Source: Mycolicibacterium hodleri (lineage in GTDB: Bacteria > Actinomycetota > Actinomycetes > Mycobacteriales > Mycobacteriaceae). From it: a stretch of 64,000 nt of DNA. Below are positions 1-8,908 of this stretch, piece after piece. The notes beneath the pieces were generated by a model. It was not told where the DNA came from, did not search any database, and saw only the letters and a program-made list of their open reading frames with translations. Each line of letters starts with the position of its first letter. The first letter of the stretch is position 1. The stretch lies in contig NZ_RCZG01000008.1 of assembly GCF_006439015.1 (NCBI RefSeq), positions 62,001 to 126,000 on the forward strand, in the 5' to 3' direction. The position numbers and the translations under genes were made by a program.

Positions 1-254
1 TCGATATCCCAGCTCTGCATATAAGACGCGATCCACTCCGAGAATGGGGCGACAACCGTGGCCTCGAACAGTTGCGCCTTCGAACCGAAGTTGGTGAACA
101 AGAGGCGTTCGCTGACCTGGGCTCGCCGAGCGATCTGACTGGTGGTGGTCGCAGCGTAACCCTGGGTGTCGAAGAGCTGATGTGCTGCGTCCAGGATCAG
201 CGTGCGGATCTCCTCGGTCGATCGCCTCGAAGGTCGGGCAGCTTGGGACGCCAT
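1..254 (-). CDS. TetR-family regulator, N-terminal part (cut by window edge)
   Basis: The reverse strand reads from an ATG at 254 into the left edge without a stop. The visible 84 residues hold a TetR DNA-binding domain: a Ser/Thr/Arg-rich start, then LILDAAHQLF, DTQGYAATTTSQIA, and a recognition-helix region ending in FTNFGSKAQLFEA. It resembles the TetR at 16029-16667 in this window, so the two are probably paralogues. It diverges from the dioxygenase operon that starts at 506 and is a natural candidate to repress it (inference from position). The ligand-binding domain lies outside the window. Confidence 0.85.
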   Translation of the reverse strand, partial: MASQAARPSRRSTEEIRTLILDAAHQLFDTQGYAATTTSQIARRAQVSERLLFTNFGSKAQLFEATVVAPFSEWIASYMQSWDI

Positions 255-348
255 GTCGCGATACTACGTCCGGAAGGCTCTGATAACGGGGTCAGCAGCT
301 GCCAAACGTGTTCCGAATCTCGCGAGATGGTTCCTAAAATTTTGGGCG

Positions 349-377
349 TTGACTGATTCGCTAAGCAGTGCTACAGT
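349..377 (+). promoter_or_regulatory. Candidate sigma70-type promoter of the dioxygenase operon
   Basis: TTGACT (349-354) and TACAGT (372-377) are separated by 17 bases, a near-consensus spacing. The pair lies in the divergent gap between the TetR gene and the Rieske gene. An interrupted repeat, CAGTG (366-370) and CACTG (382-386), flanks the -10 box and could be an operator half-site pair. The promoter would leave a leader of about 120 bases. Confidence 0.4.
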
Positions 378-505
378 TCAACACTGGGAAGTATTGATGA
401 CTAAGCCCTCGATCTTTGTCGAAGGTGATTGTAATGACAGCCCTATGCTAATTACTGAATATTTCACTTCGACCTTTCCGCTGATACATGAGATGGAGTA
501 CACCG

Positions 506-1900
506 ATGTCGCTCGTACGCCCCGATGGCTCCAGTGTGAATCGCCGCGTTTATTTCGATGAATCAGTTTTCAACGAAGAGACTGAACGAATATTCACGAA
601 GACTTGGCAATTCGTGGCACACGAAAGCGAGATCGCGGAACCTGGCGATTATGTGGCTCGCCGTCTTGGCAATGATCCTGTCATCGTGTCGCGCTCTGAA
701 GACGGCGCTGTTCATGTCTTGCACAATGCTTGCCGTCACCGTGGTGCGCAGCTGTGTCTCGCCGATCTGGGCAACACCTCACATTTCCGCTGCAGCTACC
801 ATGGATGGACCTACAGCAATACCGGCCAACTGCGTGGCGTACCGCAGACGCCGACCCTGTATCGAGGCACGCTCAAGCGGGCCGAACTGGGCCTGTCGGC
901 GGCGCGGGTCGAACTATTCCACGGCCTGATCTTTGCGAACTGGGCTCACGATGCCCTCTCGCTGAAGGAATCGTTGGGTGACATGGCCTGGTACATGGAA
1001 ACCGTGTTCGCGCGCGACTACGAGGTCGTGGGTGTGCCAACTAGGTTGCGAGGGCACCACAACTGGAAGACTGGCGCGGAAAATTGGACCGCTGACGGCT
1101 ACCACGGTGACGTCACGCACAAGGTCCTCTTCGGCCTGGGTGTGGCACTCCCTGACGAGTCCGTTGTCACCTACGCGGTCGAACAGGGCGCCGGCATGCC
1201 GACACCCGACGAGGAGATGGGTGACCTATCCGCCTTTGAATTCACTGCAGGACATGGCCATTCGGGCCTCATGTTCCGACTCCCAATCAAGTTCGAGCGG
1301 CCTGCCTTCATCGGGTACGAACCCCACCTATGGGACGACTTCGCCAGTCAGCTCGACGCCGATCAGACCAACGTCGCCGCACGCCGCGTCGTGACGGTTT
1401 CGACCGTATTCCCGAATTTCTCGTTCATCGAACAGGTGCTCACGAATCTCGGTGACGGCGAACCTCCGGTGATGTCGCTCAACATCCGGGTGTGGGCACC
1501 GATATCAGCTACGGAAACCGAGATCATCAACTGGGTTCTCGTCCCCAAGGCGGCGACTTCCGAATGGAAGAAGGCATCCCAAAAGGCCTTCGCCCGTACT
1601 CTCAGCGTGGGCGGCATATTCGAGGTGGACGATCTCCAGAACTGGACTGGTATGGCCCAAAGCAATACGGGCGCGATCGGCCTGTCCACGGATCACCACT
1701 TCGGTGGCGCTCCCGCAGATGCCCCCACGCACAAGGTGTCATGGCCCGGCCACGTCTATCCCGGTCAGTATCACGACGTCATGTTTCGTGAGTACTTCAA
1801 GGAGTGGGACCGCTGGATGACCGGCGATGACTCTGATCCTGGATGTAATCAAAATGGGCGTACGGAAACGGCCAAACTCGGGTCGCAGGTGGGTCCGTAG
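506..1900 (+). CDS. Rieske [2Fe-2S] aromatic-ring-hydroxylating dioxygenase, alpha subunit
   Basis: This 464-residue protein is the catalytic large subunit of a ring-hydroxylating oxygenase, which inserts O2 into an aromatic ring. The Rieske cluster ligands are visible as CRHRGAQLC and CSYHGW at about residues 79-107. The mononuclear iron site follows as ENWTADGYHGDVTH at about residues 192-205. The length is normal for the family. The start at 506 (MSLVRPDG) is preferred over an ATG at 488 because GGAG at 495-498 is well spaced. The stop overlaps the next GTG. The gene heads an operon with a small protein, an SDR and a beta subunit. No ferredoxin or reductase gene is nearby, so electron donors must be encoded elsewhere. 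The substrate is not predictable. Confidence 0.93.
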   Translation: MSLVRPDGSSVNRRVYFDESVFNEETERIFTKTWQFVAHESEIAEPGDYVARRLGNDPVIVSRSEDGAVHVLHNACRHRGAQLCLADLGNTSHFRCSYHGWTYSNTGQLRGVPQTPTLYRGTLKRAELGLSAARVELFHGLIFANWAHDALSLKESLGDMAWYMETVFARDYEVVGVPTRLRGHHNWKTGAENWTADGYHGDVTHKVLFGLGVALPDESVVTYAVEQGAGMPTPDEEMGDLSAFEFTAGHGHSGLMFRLPIKFERPAFIGYEPHLWDDFASQLDADQTNVAARRVVTVSTVFPNFSFIEQVLTNLGDGEPPVMSLNIRVWAPISATETEIINWVLVPKAATSEWKKASQKAFARTLSVGGIFEVDDLQNWTGMAQSNTGAIGLSTDHHFGGAPADAPTHKVSWPGHVYPGQYHDVMFREYFKEWDRWMTGDDSDPGCNQNGRTETAKLGSQVGP

Positions 1901-2172
1901 TGACGGAAGCCGACCGCGTCGACTCCACTGCGGTGAATGGCCAAAAAGATCTTCGGCCGGACGAGGGATTCTCGATCGTCAATGAATTCGGCGGTGTCTT
2001 CGTCCGCAAGGTACACACCCGCAACGGGGAACGTTTGCAGATCACCGCGGCGCGCTTGGGCTATGAAACGCGGCTCGACGCATTACAGCTCGAAGCGATC
2101 TCATGGCAGAAGCCGGAGTTCTTTTCACAATTGATGGAAACACCGTTTGGACCGGAGGCCGAACAGTCATGA
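1900..2172 (+). CDS. Small conserved protein of ring-hydroxylating dioxygenase operons
   Basis: This 90-residue protein starts with a GTG that overlaps the dioxygenase stop by one base, so it is translationally coupled. A core with NEFGGVFVRKV, NGERLQI, LDALQLE and SWQKPEFFS is visible, with no signal peptide or membrane segment. Short proteins of this type occur next to actinobacterial Rieske oxygenases and are sometimes named dihydrodiol-dehydrogenase-like. That name is not supported by any visible catalytic motif. A role as an assembly or stability partner of the oxygenase is an inference from position only. Confidence 0.75.
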   Translation: MTEADRVDSTAVNGQKDLRPDEGFSIVNEFGGVFVRKVHTRNGERLQITAARLGYETRLDALQLEAISWQKPEFFSQLMETPFGPEAEQS

Positions 2173-2972
2173 CAGACAATGATCCCCGACGCCTGCTGGA
2201 CAGGGTGGTTGTAGTGACCGGTGCTGCCGGCGGTATCGGGAAGTCGGTTGCCCAGGGGGCAGCTGCCGACGGAGCCCGGGTGGCACTACTCGACGTCGAC
2301 TACGAAGCCGCTGCCACTCTCGCCGAGACGTTTGATGAGGGCGTCGCGTGGGCCGTCAGGGTCGATCTGGGCGACGTCGACCAGATCGAGGCGGCCGTTG
2401 CCGCAGTGATTGAGCACTTCGGCGGAATCGATGTTCTGATCAATGTCGCCGGCATTCAAGACCAGCTCGAGCCGGTCGAGGCGGTCCCGGCCGAAGTCTG
2501 GGACCGAGTATTTTCAATCAACGTTCGCGGTACCGCGTTCATGATTCAGCACGTCCTTCCTGCGATGTTCGCGGCAGGGCGGGGCGCGATAGTCATTACG
2601 ACGTCCACGGCGAGTCTCATCGCGGGCGGCGGTGGAGCGGCCTACACGGCGTCAAAGGGTGCGCTTGCGAGCCTGACCCGGCAAGTGGCGTACGAAGTCG
2701 CCGATCGAAACATCCGGGTCAACGCGGTGGCCCCTGGCTTGACGGCAACCGATCTCATGGGGACTTCGGAGAAGATCTTGGAGCGGCAGGCTTCGGCGGC
2801 GGCGGGTCGCGCGTTGCAGAAGGCCATGGACTCGTCCGTCGGAGGCATCCCGCTAGGCCGGCCCGCGGACCCCACTGAGATAGCGAACGTAGCACTGTTC
2901 CTGGCCTCCGACGCGGCTAGTTACCTCACCGGCGCGACGTTGGTCGCCGACGGCGGCCTCACGATTCACTAG
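2169..2972 (+). CDS. SDR-family dehydrogenase, likely dihydrodiol dehydrogenase of the dioxygenase operon
   Basis: This is a classical 267-residue short-chain dehydrogenase. It has the nucleotide-binding TGAAGGIG motif near the N-terminus, NVAG, and the catalytic YTASKG preceded by a Ser/Thr-rich strand (ITTSTAS). The C-terminus carries SYLTGATLVADGG. The start at 2169 forms an ATGA overlap with the preceding stop and has an excellent CCGGAGG at 2154-2160, so it is preferred over an in-frame ATG at 2103. Its place between oxygenase subunit genes suggests it oxidises the cis-dihydrodiol product to a catechol (inference). Confidence 0.92.
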   Translation: MTDNDPRRLLDRVVVVTGAAGGIGKSVAQGAAADGARVALLDVDYEAAATLAETFDEGVAWAVRVDLGDVDQIEAAVAAVIEHFGGIDVLINVAGIQDQLEPVEAVPAEVWDRVFSINVRGTAFMIQHVLPAMFAAGRGAIVITTSTASLIAGGGGAAYTASKGALASLTRQVAYEVADRNIRVNAVAPGLTATDLMGTSEKILERQASAAAGRALQKAMDSSVGGIPLGRPADPTEIANVALFLASDAASYLTGATLVADGGLTIH

Positions 2973-3007
2973 CGGGGCATCTCGCTTACCGCGAACGAAA
3001 GGAAACC

Positions 3008-3547
3008 ATGTCTGCGATCGTCAGCACCGCCCATGCGGATGTTGCCACCGAGCATCTCATTGCGCGTTTCATTCAAAGAGAAGCTTCGCTTCTTGATAAG
3101 CGGTCGTTTGCCGCATGGCTCGACCTTGTGACGGAGGACTTCACCTACGTCGTTCCGACTCCCGTCACCCATGACAACCCTGGACGACCACCTTGGTCGG
3201 ATACTTCAGTGATTCTCGACGAGACCCGGTCGTCTTTGGAGAGCCTGTGGTTCATCAGATACAGCCCCGAAAACGTCGAGTTCGCGTGGGGTGAGAATCC
3301 GCCACAGCGCACGCGAAGATTCATCACCGGCATCAAGGCGCGGCACAGCGACGTTCGAGACGACGAGTACGTCGTTGAATCGAATCTGCTGCTCAGCTTC
3401 GTCCGCCAGTCCGATCCGGTCACTCTGGTGCCCGCGGGCCGTATCGACACCATTCGTCAGGTCGATGGCGACTTCAAGCTTGCCGCGAGAATCGTCCACA
3501 TCGACCAAACTGTTCAGACGCTGGCCCACATGCGGCTGATCTTCTGA
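3008..3547 (+). CDS. Aromatic-ring-hydroxylating dioxygenase, beta subunit
   Basis: This 179-residue protein has the size and NTF2/SnoaL-like fold signature of the dioxygenase small subunit. An N-terminal helix with FIQREASLLDKRSFAAWLDL is followed by EDFTYVVP, a WGENPPQRTRRFI segment and the characteristic C-terminal beta-sheet (RIDTIRQVDGDFKLAARIVH). The beta subunit is structural in the alpha3beta3 hexamer. AAAGGA lies just before the ATG. The gene completes the operon that begins at 506; the 35-base gap to the SDR implies co-transcription. Confidence 0.9.
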   Translation: MSAIVSTAHADVATEHLIARFIQREASLLDKRSFAAWLDLVTEDFTYVVPTPVTHDNPGRPPWSDTSVILDETRSSLESLWFIRYSPENVEFAWGENPPQRTRRFITGIKARHSDVRDDEYVVESNLLLSFVRQSDPVTLVPAGRIDTIRQVDGDFKLAARIVHIDQTVQTLAHMRLIF

Positions 3548-3925
3548 TGCGGTCCGGCAGCTAGTTAGCAAAGGTAGATCGCGGACTGCGAGTCGGATAC
3601 GCATCCCTTACGGTGATCGCTTCCCCGCCGCGCGCTCGACGGCGGGCGATGCACCCCCCGTCGACGTTGTGTCAGCCCCGTATGTCTCGAGTGACTTGCA
3701 GGCCGAGCGGTTTCACGCGGCTGGTGGCTCGATTGCGCCGAGGACTCGACGTCGTTGGTCAACCCACCGGGTGCGGTCCTCATCATTGCGTTGGGGCCAA
3801 CGGAATGAGCGCATCAGATACCGGCCAGGTTCGGCGACGACCGCGAGAACCGGATGCCTCTCGACGTCATCGTCATCTGTTGACGACGAGTCGTCGATGC
3901 CTGACCGACCGCGCGATCTTGGCTG
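3548..3925. other. Gap without a recognisable gene
   Basis: Frames are open over short stretches on both strands, but none shows a recognisable domain or a ribosome binding site. The segment runs directly into a broken SDR gene, so it probably contains decayed coding sequence of the same origin. Confidence 0.5.
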
Positions 3926-4133
3926 ATGGTCTCCAACGCCTTGGAGCAGGTCCCGGAGTTCATGAAGAGTCGCATTGGACGGATCCCGATCGGGCGGGTC
4001 GCCGAACTACTGGACCAAGCCAGGGCGCCCATCTTTCTGGGCCTCCGGGGACGCCGCCTACACTACCGGTGTCACGCTGCCCGTCGACGGCGGCCAAATG
4101 GCGATGAATTTCGGATATTCGCCGACCCGCTGA
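3926..4133 (+). pseudogene. SDR-family dehydrogenase, C-terminal remnant with frameshift
   Basis: One frame reads MKSRIGRIPIGRVAELLDQA, the usual run-up to the last helix of an SDR. The next frame continues FWASGDAAYTTG and TLPVDGGQMAMNFGYSPTR, the typical SDR C-terminus, to a TGA at 4131-4133. A single frameshift near 4035 joins them. The N-terminal half, including the nucleotide-binding motif and active site, is not recognisable upstream. The piece is therefore a truncated, dead gene. The left limit is approximate. Confidence 0.75.
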
Positions 4134-4205
4134 TCCAACAGTCCGATCGGCGTGGGCGGCCAATGGCGACTCGGACACCGCACCACCGGCACTCCTTCGT
4201 AGACG

Positions 4206-4913
4206 TCACTTCGTCCGTATCACAACCTTGCCGACGTGACGCCGGTCGAGCACGTACTGATACGCCGCCCGCGCCTCCGGGAAGGCAAAGACCTCGTCGA
4301 GCATCGGGCGCCGCCCGGCGGGCTCGGTCAGCTGTAGCGAATCCGCGAAATGCCTTCTGATACCGACTGCGATGCCCTCGAGTGTGATGCCCGTCCCGAG
4401 GAGCGACAACGGATTTAGGGCACCTGCCTCGTCGCCAGCAAAGCCGACGACGAACACGTGACCTCCGATCGTCGTGGTGGTGATCGTCAGCGACGCCAGC
4501 TCGTGCATGAGGGCGGTGACGTCTGGATTCTTGCGCGGAGCGGTGTAGGCCTCAACGCCCCAGAAAATCGGCGGGAGCATCAGGAACAGCGACATGAGCG
4601 CCCCGCTGACCAGGGACATGACGCTCCAGATTCGCCAGCCTCCTGCGACCCGGGCCATCTGCACGGCGACGACCGCCAGGATCGGCGTCATGAACGCACC
4701 GGTGCAGCCGCAGATCAGCGCTCCCCACTTGATCCGCGCATGGTTCTGCACGTACCAGACCGCGACCTGGTCCGCCGTCCAGGCCGGATTCTTCAGCGGC
4801 ACCTGCTGCAGCAGGAATATGAACGCGAGGATTTAGGTGACCGCGAGGCCGATGCCCCACCACATGATGGCGCGCGGACTTTGGATTGAGAACAGATTGT
4901 CATGCTCGGACAC
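4206..4913 (-). pseudogene. Chimeric pseudogene: six-helix membrane protein fused to an alcohol-dehydrogenase tail
   Basis: The N-terminal part begins at a GTG (4913) behind AGGAGAT and reads SEHDNLFSIQS, then IMWWGIGLAVT. It hits a TAA at 4835-4833 and resumes as ILAFIFLLQQVPLKNP. It matches the intact membrane protein at 31512-32285 up to MHELASLTITTT. There it switches in frame to the C-terminus of a zinc-type/medium-chain dehydrogenase: GGHVFVVGFAG, LLGTGITLEGIAVG, and a terminal RRHVGKVVIRTK. A deletion therefore fused two genes, and a nonsense codon disrupted the product. Restart at the GTG at 4802 could still give a 198-residue fragment. Confidence 0.85.
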
Positions 4914-4925
4914 GGGATCTCCTGA

Positions 4926-5312
4926 TCAGGCCGAGGCGAGTGTGGCGGTGTCCCAGTAGAAGATCCGCATTTCGGTGATCTTTGAGCCGCTGAACTGGTA
5001 ACACTCCCGCATGAGCATGTCGTGGGTCGTTCCGTCGGGGTTCTTCCAGGTGGCGGTGACGAAGGCGACGGCGGTGTCGTCATCGGCGAGGACGCGGCCT
5101 ATCTTCAGCCCGGCCAGGTCCACGTACTGCGTGATGGCGAGGATGGCGCCGCCGATTTCGCTCAGGCCCTTGTACGTGCCGCCGTAGGGAAGGGATTCGG
5201 GCTCGATGAGCACCATGTCTTCGTGAAAGTTGGCCATGGCCGCGGCCGCGTTACCCGCGGCCATGGCGGCGTAGGTCTGTCGGACAGTGTCGATGTTGGA
5301 TTGCGCGGACAT
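4926..5312 (-). CDS. SnoaL/NTF2-like protein
   Basis: This 128-residue protein has the cone-shaped NTF2/SnoaL-like pattern. Helix 1 is IDTVRQTYAAMAAGN, followed by FHEDMVLIEPESLPYGGTYKG, then beta strands VAFVTATWKNPDG and CYQFSGSKITEMRIFYWDT. Members include ketosteroid-isomerase-like enzymes, polyketide cyclases and non-enzymatic proteins. Without a clear catalytic pair the activity cannot be assigned. It lies downstream of an SDR and a DapB-fold dehydrogenase on the same strand and probably shares their transcript. Confidence 0.8.
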   Translation of the reverse strand: MSAQSNIDTVRQTYAAMAAGNAAAAMANFHEDMVLIEPESLPYGGTYKGLSEIGGAILAITQYVDLAGLKIGRVLADDDTAVAFVTATWKNPDGTTHDMLMRECYQFSGSKITEMRIFYWDTATLASA

Positions 5313-5400
5313 GCGTGCTCCTAAGGGTGTGGTGAGTGTCAGTTCAAGCGTGACGTCGTAGTTGTTGTCGCCCAGCGCATCCCGCGCCGTACGTCGGCGC

Positions 5401-6267
5401 TCAGCTGTAGACGAGGCGTTCGGGGCGGGGCTCGTGGGGGCGCAGCATGGCGGACATGCCGCCGTCGATGACGAGGTTGCTGCCGGTGATGTAGCTGCCG
5501 GCTTCGCTGGCCAGTAGTTGGGCCATACCTTCGACTTCCTGGCAGTCGCCTAGGCGTCCGGCGGCGGTCATGCTGGCGAACGACGACTCGAATCCGCGGA
5601 CGGCATCGATTCCAGCGGAGTCCTCGACCAACTTGAGGTGCTCTTTGACCATGTCGGTCAGGTACATGCCGAACACGATGGTGTTGACGGTGATGTTGTC
5701 GTGGCCAGTTTCGGCGGCGGCGGTGCGGACGAACCCGTTGAGCGCAGCCTTCGCCGCCGTGTAGGCACCCATTCCTTCCTGCGCGGAACCGGCCAGACTG
5801 GTCGCCGAGGAGCTAAACATGATTCGCCCCCATTGCTGCTGGCGCATGTGCGGCAGGTAGGCACGCATTAACGCGAGGTTGGCGGCGACGTTGATCTGCA
5901 TGACCTGATCGAAGTTCTCGTAGCTGATCTCGTCCACCGGTTGGAATAGATCCGCTCCGGCGTTGCCGATGAGAATGTCGACACCGCCGAACCGTTCGAG
6001 GGTGCTCTGCGCGAGCTCCTCGATGCTGCCTCGATCGCCGAGATCGACGGCGGCGTACTCGACGTGACCCTGGGGCGCCTCGGCGGCCATCTTGTCTGCG
6101 GCCTCTTTGAGCAACGATTCACGGCGGGCAGCGAGCACGACGGTGGCCCCCGATCGTGCCAGCCCGCGGGCCATGAAGTAGCCCAACCCTGTACTGCCGC
6201 CCGTCACGACGGCGGTGCGCCCGGTCAGGTCGAACTTGGTGAAGGCATCGGTGTCTGTTTGGCTCAT
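5401..6267 (-). CDS. SDR-family NAD(P)-dependent oxidoreductase
   Basis: This 288-residue short-chain dehydrogenase shows GGSTGLG for cofactor binding, then NAGA. The catalytic SSSATSLAG is followed about ten residues later by YTAAKAA, and the C-terminus contains SYITGSNLVIDGG. An Arg-rich loop (LAARRES) after the second strand suggests NADP preference (inference). It is the middle gene of a leftward set: DapB-fold dehydrogenase (7430), this gene after 53 bases, then the SnoaL-like protein. The substrate is unknown. Confidence 0.9.
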   Translation of the reverse strand: MSQTDTDAFTKFDLTGRTAVVTGGSTGLGYFMARGLARSGATVVLAARRESLLKEAADKMAAEAPQGHVEYAAVDLGDRGSIEELAQSTLERFGGVDILIGNAGADLFQPVDEISYENFDQVMQINVAANLALMRAYLPHMRQQQWGRIMFSSSATSLAGSAQEGMGAYTAAKAALNGFVRTAAAETGHDNITVNTIVFGMYLTDMVKEHLKLVEDSAGIDAVRGFESSFASMTAAGRLGDCQEVEGMAQLLASEAGSYITGSNLVIDGGMSAMLRPHEPRPERLVYS

Positions 6268-6320
6268 GGTTGCGCCTTTCTAACTTGAGGGTGGGTTGAG
6301 TGGAGCGACGGTAGGAAACG

Positions 6321-7430
6321 TCAGACCGAGACGGCCGCCGCCTTGATGGTGTGCTGGCCGACCAGGGGCGCCAGGTCGAGGAATGTCTTGTAGCCCGGGG
6401 ATGCGGCGACGACGGCGTCGATGGCGTTGACGCAGCGGGCGGCTGTCATGGCCATTGCGTCGTCGAAGCTGCTGCCAGTCCCGCCCGGGAGTCCCAATGG
6501 AAAGTCGCCGACGAATGGTGGGAAGGAATCGATTTCGATCCGGTAGCCGCCGACGGTGCCCACGTTGGGCCAATCAGGGCCGATGTCGGCACGCATCCGG
6601 GTGACGTGGTTGACGACGACGACCGGCGCTCCGCCCGAAATGCCGGAGACACTGAACTTGATGCCGGCGATCGTGCCCTCGCCGATTGTCACTCCGCCGG
6701 GACTGGTGAAGGTGTCCGGGGATAGCGCAACGTCGATGTCGACCGTGATGTCCTCGATCAGCACACCGGTGGCCTCGGCCACCAGGTAGGGCACGCCGCC
6801 CCAGCTGACCTTCAGCGACTCGATGCCCTCGGGTGGGAGGTCTTGAGGGCGGGCACCGAATCCCAACATGGAGAGCGTCTCGGCTTCGGTGTACTCGGCG
6901 TAAAGTAGGACTTCATAGGTCCGGATCTGGGTGACCTCGCCGACCGCGCCGGCCATGGTCAACGGAAGTGCGTCGGTGAGGAACCCGGGGTCGAGGCCGA
7001 AGAACGCTACGGTGCTGCGGCCCGTCGCACACGCCTCGTTGAGTCCGGCTAGGAATCCCTCCGGATCCGCGAGATGGCGGTAATGCGTCGCCGAACAGAT
7101 CGGTGAGATGACGTTCTTGCCACTGGCCAGGATCGGCAGAAGGTCGACGTACCAGCCACGCGAGGGCGAGTCCGCGACGCTCGGGTCGGTCAGGGCATCG
7201 CGCGGCATGTAGAGCACGACGTCGGCGTTGGTCGCGAGCAACGCGTCGACGTCGCGCGTCGCGGCAACCCCGATGGGTCCGAGTCCGGCGATCTCTCCGG
7301 CGTCTGTTCCTTCCTTGGCGGCCGTGAAGCATTTGACCCCGACCACCTCGTATGCCGGATTGTTGATTAGATAGCGCAGCGCATGCGCCCCGGTGTAACC
7401 GGCCCCCCACTGAATGACCTTCATGGGCAT
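6321..7430 (-). CDS. NAD(P)H-dependent DapB-fold amine dehydrogenase-like protein
   Basis: This 369-residue protein has an N-terminal Rossmann domain of the dihydrodipicolinate-reductase type (VIQWGAGYTGAHALR, residues 4-18). A long C-terminal domain like that of 2,4-diaminopentanoate dehydrogenase contains FFGLDPGFLTDALPL and NHVTRMRADIGPDWP. It is closely similar along its whole length to the product of 11720-12835, so the window carries two paralogues. The start at 7430 (MPMKVIQ) matches the paralogue; a longer frame to 7496 has no similarity support. The true substrate of this family in mycobacteria is not established. Confidence 0.85.
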   Translation of the reverse strand: MPMKVIQWGAGYTGAHALRYLINNPAYEVVGVKCFTAAKEGTDAGEIAGLGPIGVAATRDVDALLATNADVVLYMPRDALTDPSVADSPSRGWYVDLLPILASGKNVISPICSATHYRHLADPEGFLAGLNEACATGRSTVAFFGLDPGFLTDALPLTMAGAVGEVTQIRTYEVLLYAEYTEAETLSMLGFGARPQDLPPEGIESLKVSWGGVPYLVAEATGVLIEDITVDIDVALSPDTFTSPGGVTIGEGTIAGIKFSVSGISGGAPVVVVNHVTRMRADIGPDWPNVGTVGGYRIEIDSFPPFVGDFPLGLPGGTGSSFDDAMAMTAARCVNAIDAVVAASPGYKTFLDLAPLVGQHTIKAAAVSV

Positions 7431-8251
7431 GTCTTCGACCTTTCTGTCGCGAACGGCAGCGTCCAGCACGAATGGGTAGAACGGCAGCGCATCCACGTTC
7501 GGGCGCGGCGGCCTTAATTTGTGACTGGGCCCACATTAGCCAGTTATTAGGGGGAACACAACTATCAGTAGTCAAATGAATATCTGGTCCGATAGCAATA
7601 CTGAAAAACTGCGTTGTCCCCTAAGGGTCTAGTTCAACGAATGTGCGGTCGATGTCTGCTGTCCGCGTTCAACGCGATCGGATGGGTTGTGGGAGAGCAG
7701 TTTCCAACGCCGATCGGTCAACTTCTGCGGGGCTCCCAGCCCCTCACGCTGGTTGGGCTGCTGAGCACGCTAGCCGCGGGGCGAACGATTTTAGCGATGG
7801 GGGGGTTCATCGGTGAGATGCGCGACGTGTCCAGAGGACGCCGCCGCGGCGCACCTCGGGTGGAACCGGTTGGCTCCGGGTGCCACCGCCCACGCTCTCG
7901 AGTCGCGACCGGCGGGCCGGCACATGAGGACGTTCCTCGCCGGTCGAACGTAAATGGTGTCGATCGTGGGGGTCGTGCAGCAACTCCCACATGGGGAGTG
8001 TGGGCGACGACGCAGGATCCGGTTTCGCGTGACCTCGACATCCGCGGGTGTTCAGGACTGAGAATCTCGCCTCGAACGCAGGACACCTCCGGCGCCCATG
8101 TGAGCTCCCCAGCCCAACTGCGCCTTCGTGTTCACGTGCGGTCGCAGGTGGGCCAACCTTGCGCGCCTGCTGACAGGGCAAACCGCCAACGCGGCGCATG
8201 ATCGCGCGCGAACCAGCTCTGTTGTTAGCTGCTGTACTAGTATTGTCAATC
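7431..8251. other. 820-base gap, no gene recognised
   Basis: Neither strand shows a conserved domain. The only structure noticed is a G/C-rich inverted repeat around 7984-8004 (CCCACA at 7986-7991, TGTGGG at 7999-8004). The part next to 7430 must contain the promoter of the leftward set of genes and the part next to 8252 that of the TetR gene. Confidence 0.5.
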
Positions 8252-8908
8252 GTGCCGAGAGCAGAGAGGCGACGGCGACTAACCCAGTCCGAGCGGGTCG
8301 CACAGTCGGGTCAGCGGCTGATGGAAGCCGCGATCGAACTGTTCGCCGAAAAGGGCTTCGAACGCACCTCGTCGTCGGAGATCGCCGACCGCGCGGGATA
8401 CAGCCACAGCATGGTCACGGCCCGGTTCGGGTCAAAGGAGGCATTGCTCCTGCAACTGATGCATACCGAGTACGAACGTCGCATGCTCCCACCCGTGGAC
8501 CCCGCAGACGGCATCGCCGCCTTGCTGTTGTGGGTCGACACCATCCGCGAGGAAATCCGCAAGGACCCCCGATGCGTGCGGGCGTTCTACACCCTGGTCT
8601 TCGAGGCGGTGGGTCCGATCCCGAGCCTGCAGCCCTGGGTCGACGACTGGCTCACGCGTTGCGTCCGACACGCCACGGGCTGCCTCGTCGCCGCCCAACA
8701 ATCAGGCGAGCTACGTGACGACGTCGACATCGACGCCGAGGCTGAGCTGTTCGTGTATTCGGGCGTCGGCCTGGGCTACAAATTCGTCAACGACGGCGAC
8801 CTGTCCAAGTTCGACGAATCGCTTGCGAAGTGGCACACCAGATTCGACAACGCGCACAAGCTTCCTCCTAGCACGTCGAAACAGAAGCGGCCACGCACCT
8901 TGGGCTGA
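8252..8908 (+). CDS. TetR-family transcriptional regulator
   Basis: This is a 218-residue regulator. The N-terminal helix-turn-helix reads RLMEAAIELFAEKGFERTSS, SEIADRAGYSHSMVTARFGS, KEALLLQLM. The C-terminal half is the variable all-helical ligand domain (VRAFYTLVFEAVGPIPSLQP). The GTG at 8252 gives the usual short basic arm (PRAERRRRLTQSER). A longer frame from 8198 would add a hydrophobic stretch atypical for TetR. No good ribosome binding site is seen, so a leaderless mRNA is possible. The target is unknown; the closest genes are the DapB-fold dehydrogenase set and the Crp paralogue. Confidence 0.85.
   Translation: MPRAERRRRLTQSERVAQSGQRLMEAAIELFAEKGFERTSSSEIADRAGYSHSMVTARFGSKEALLLQLMHTEYERRMLPPVDPADGIAALLLWVDTIREEIRKDPRCVRAFYTLVFEAVGPIPSLQPWVDDWLTRCVRHATGCLVAAQQSGELRDDVDIDAEAELFVYSGVGLGYKFVNDGDLSKFDESLAKWHTRFDNAHKLPPSTSKQKRPRTLG

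Noticed and set aside
1832..1846. A copy of the island-type sequence (GATCCTGGATG) near the end of the Rieske gene
   Set aside because: It lies inside coding sequence, deviates in the outer bases and is not at a gene start, so it is probably chance.
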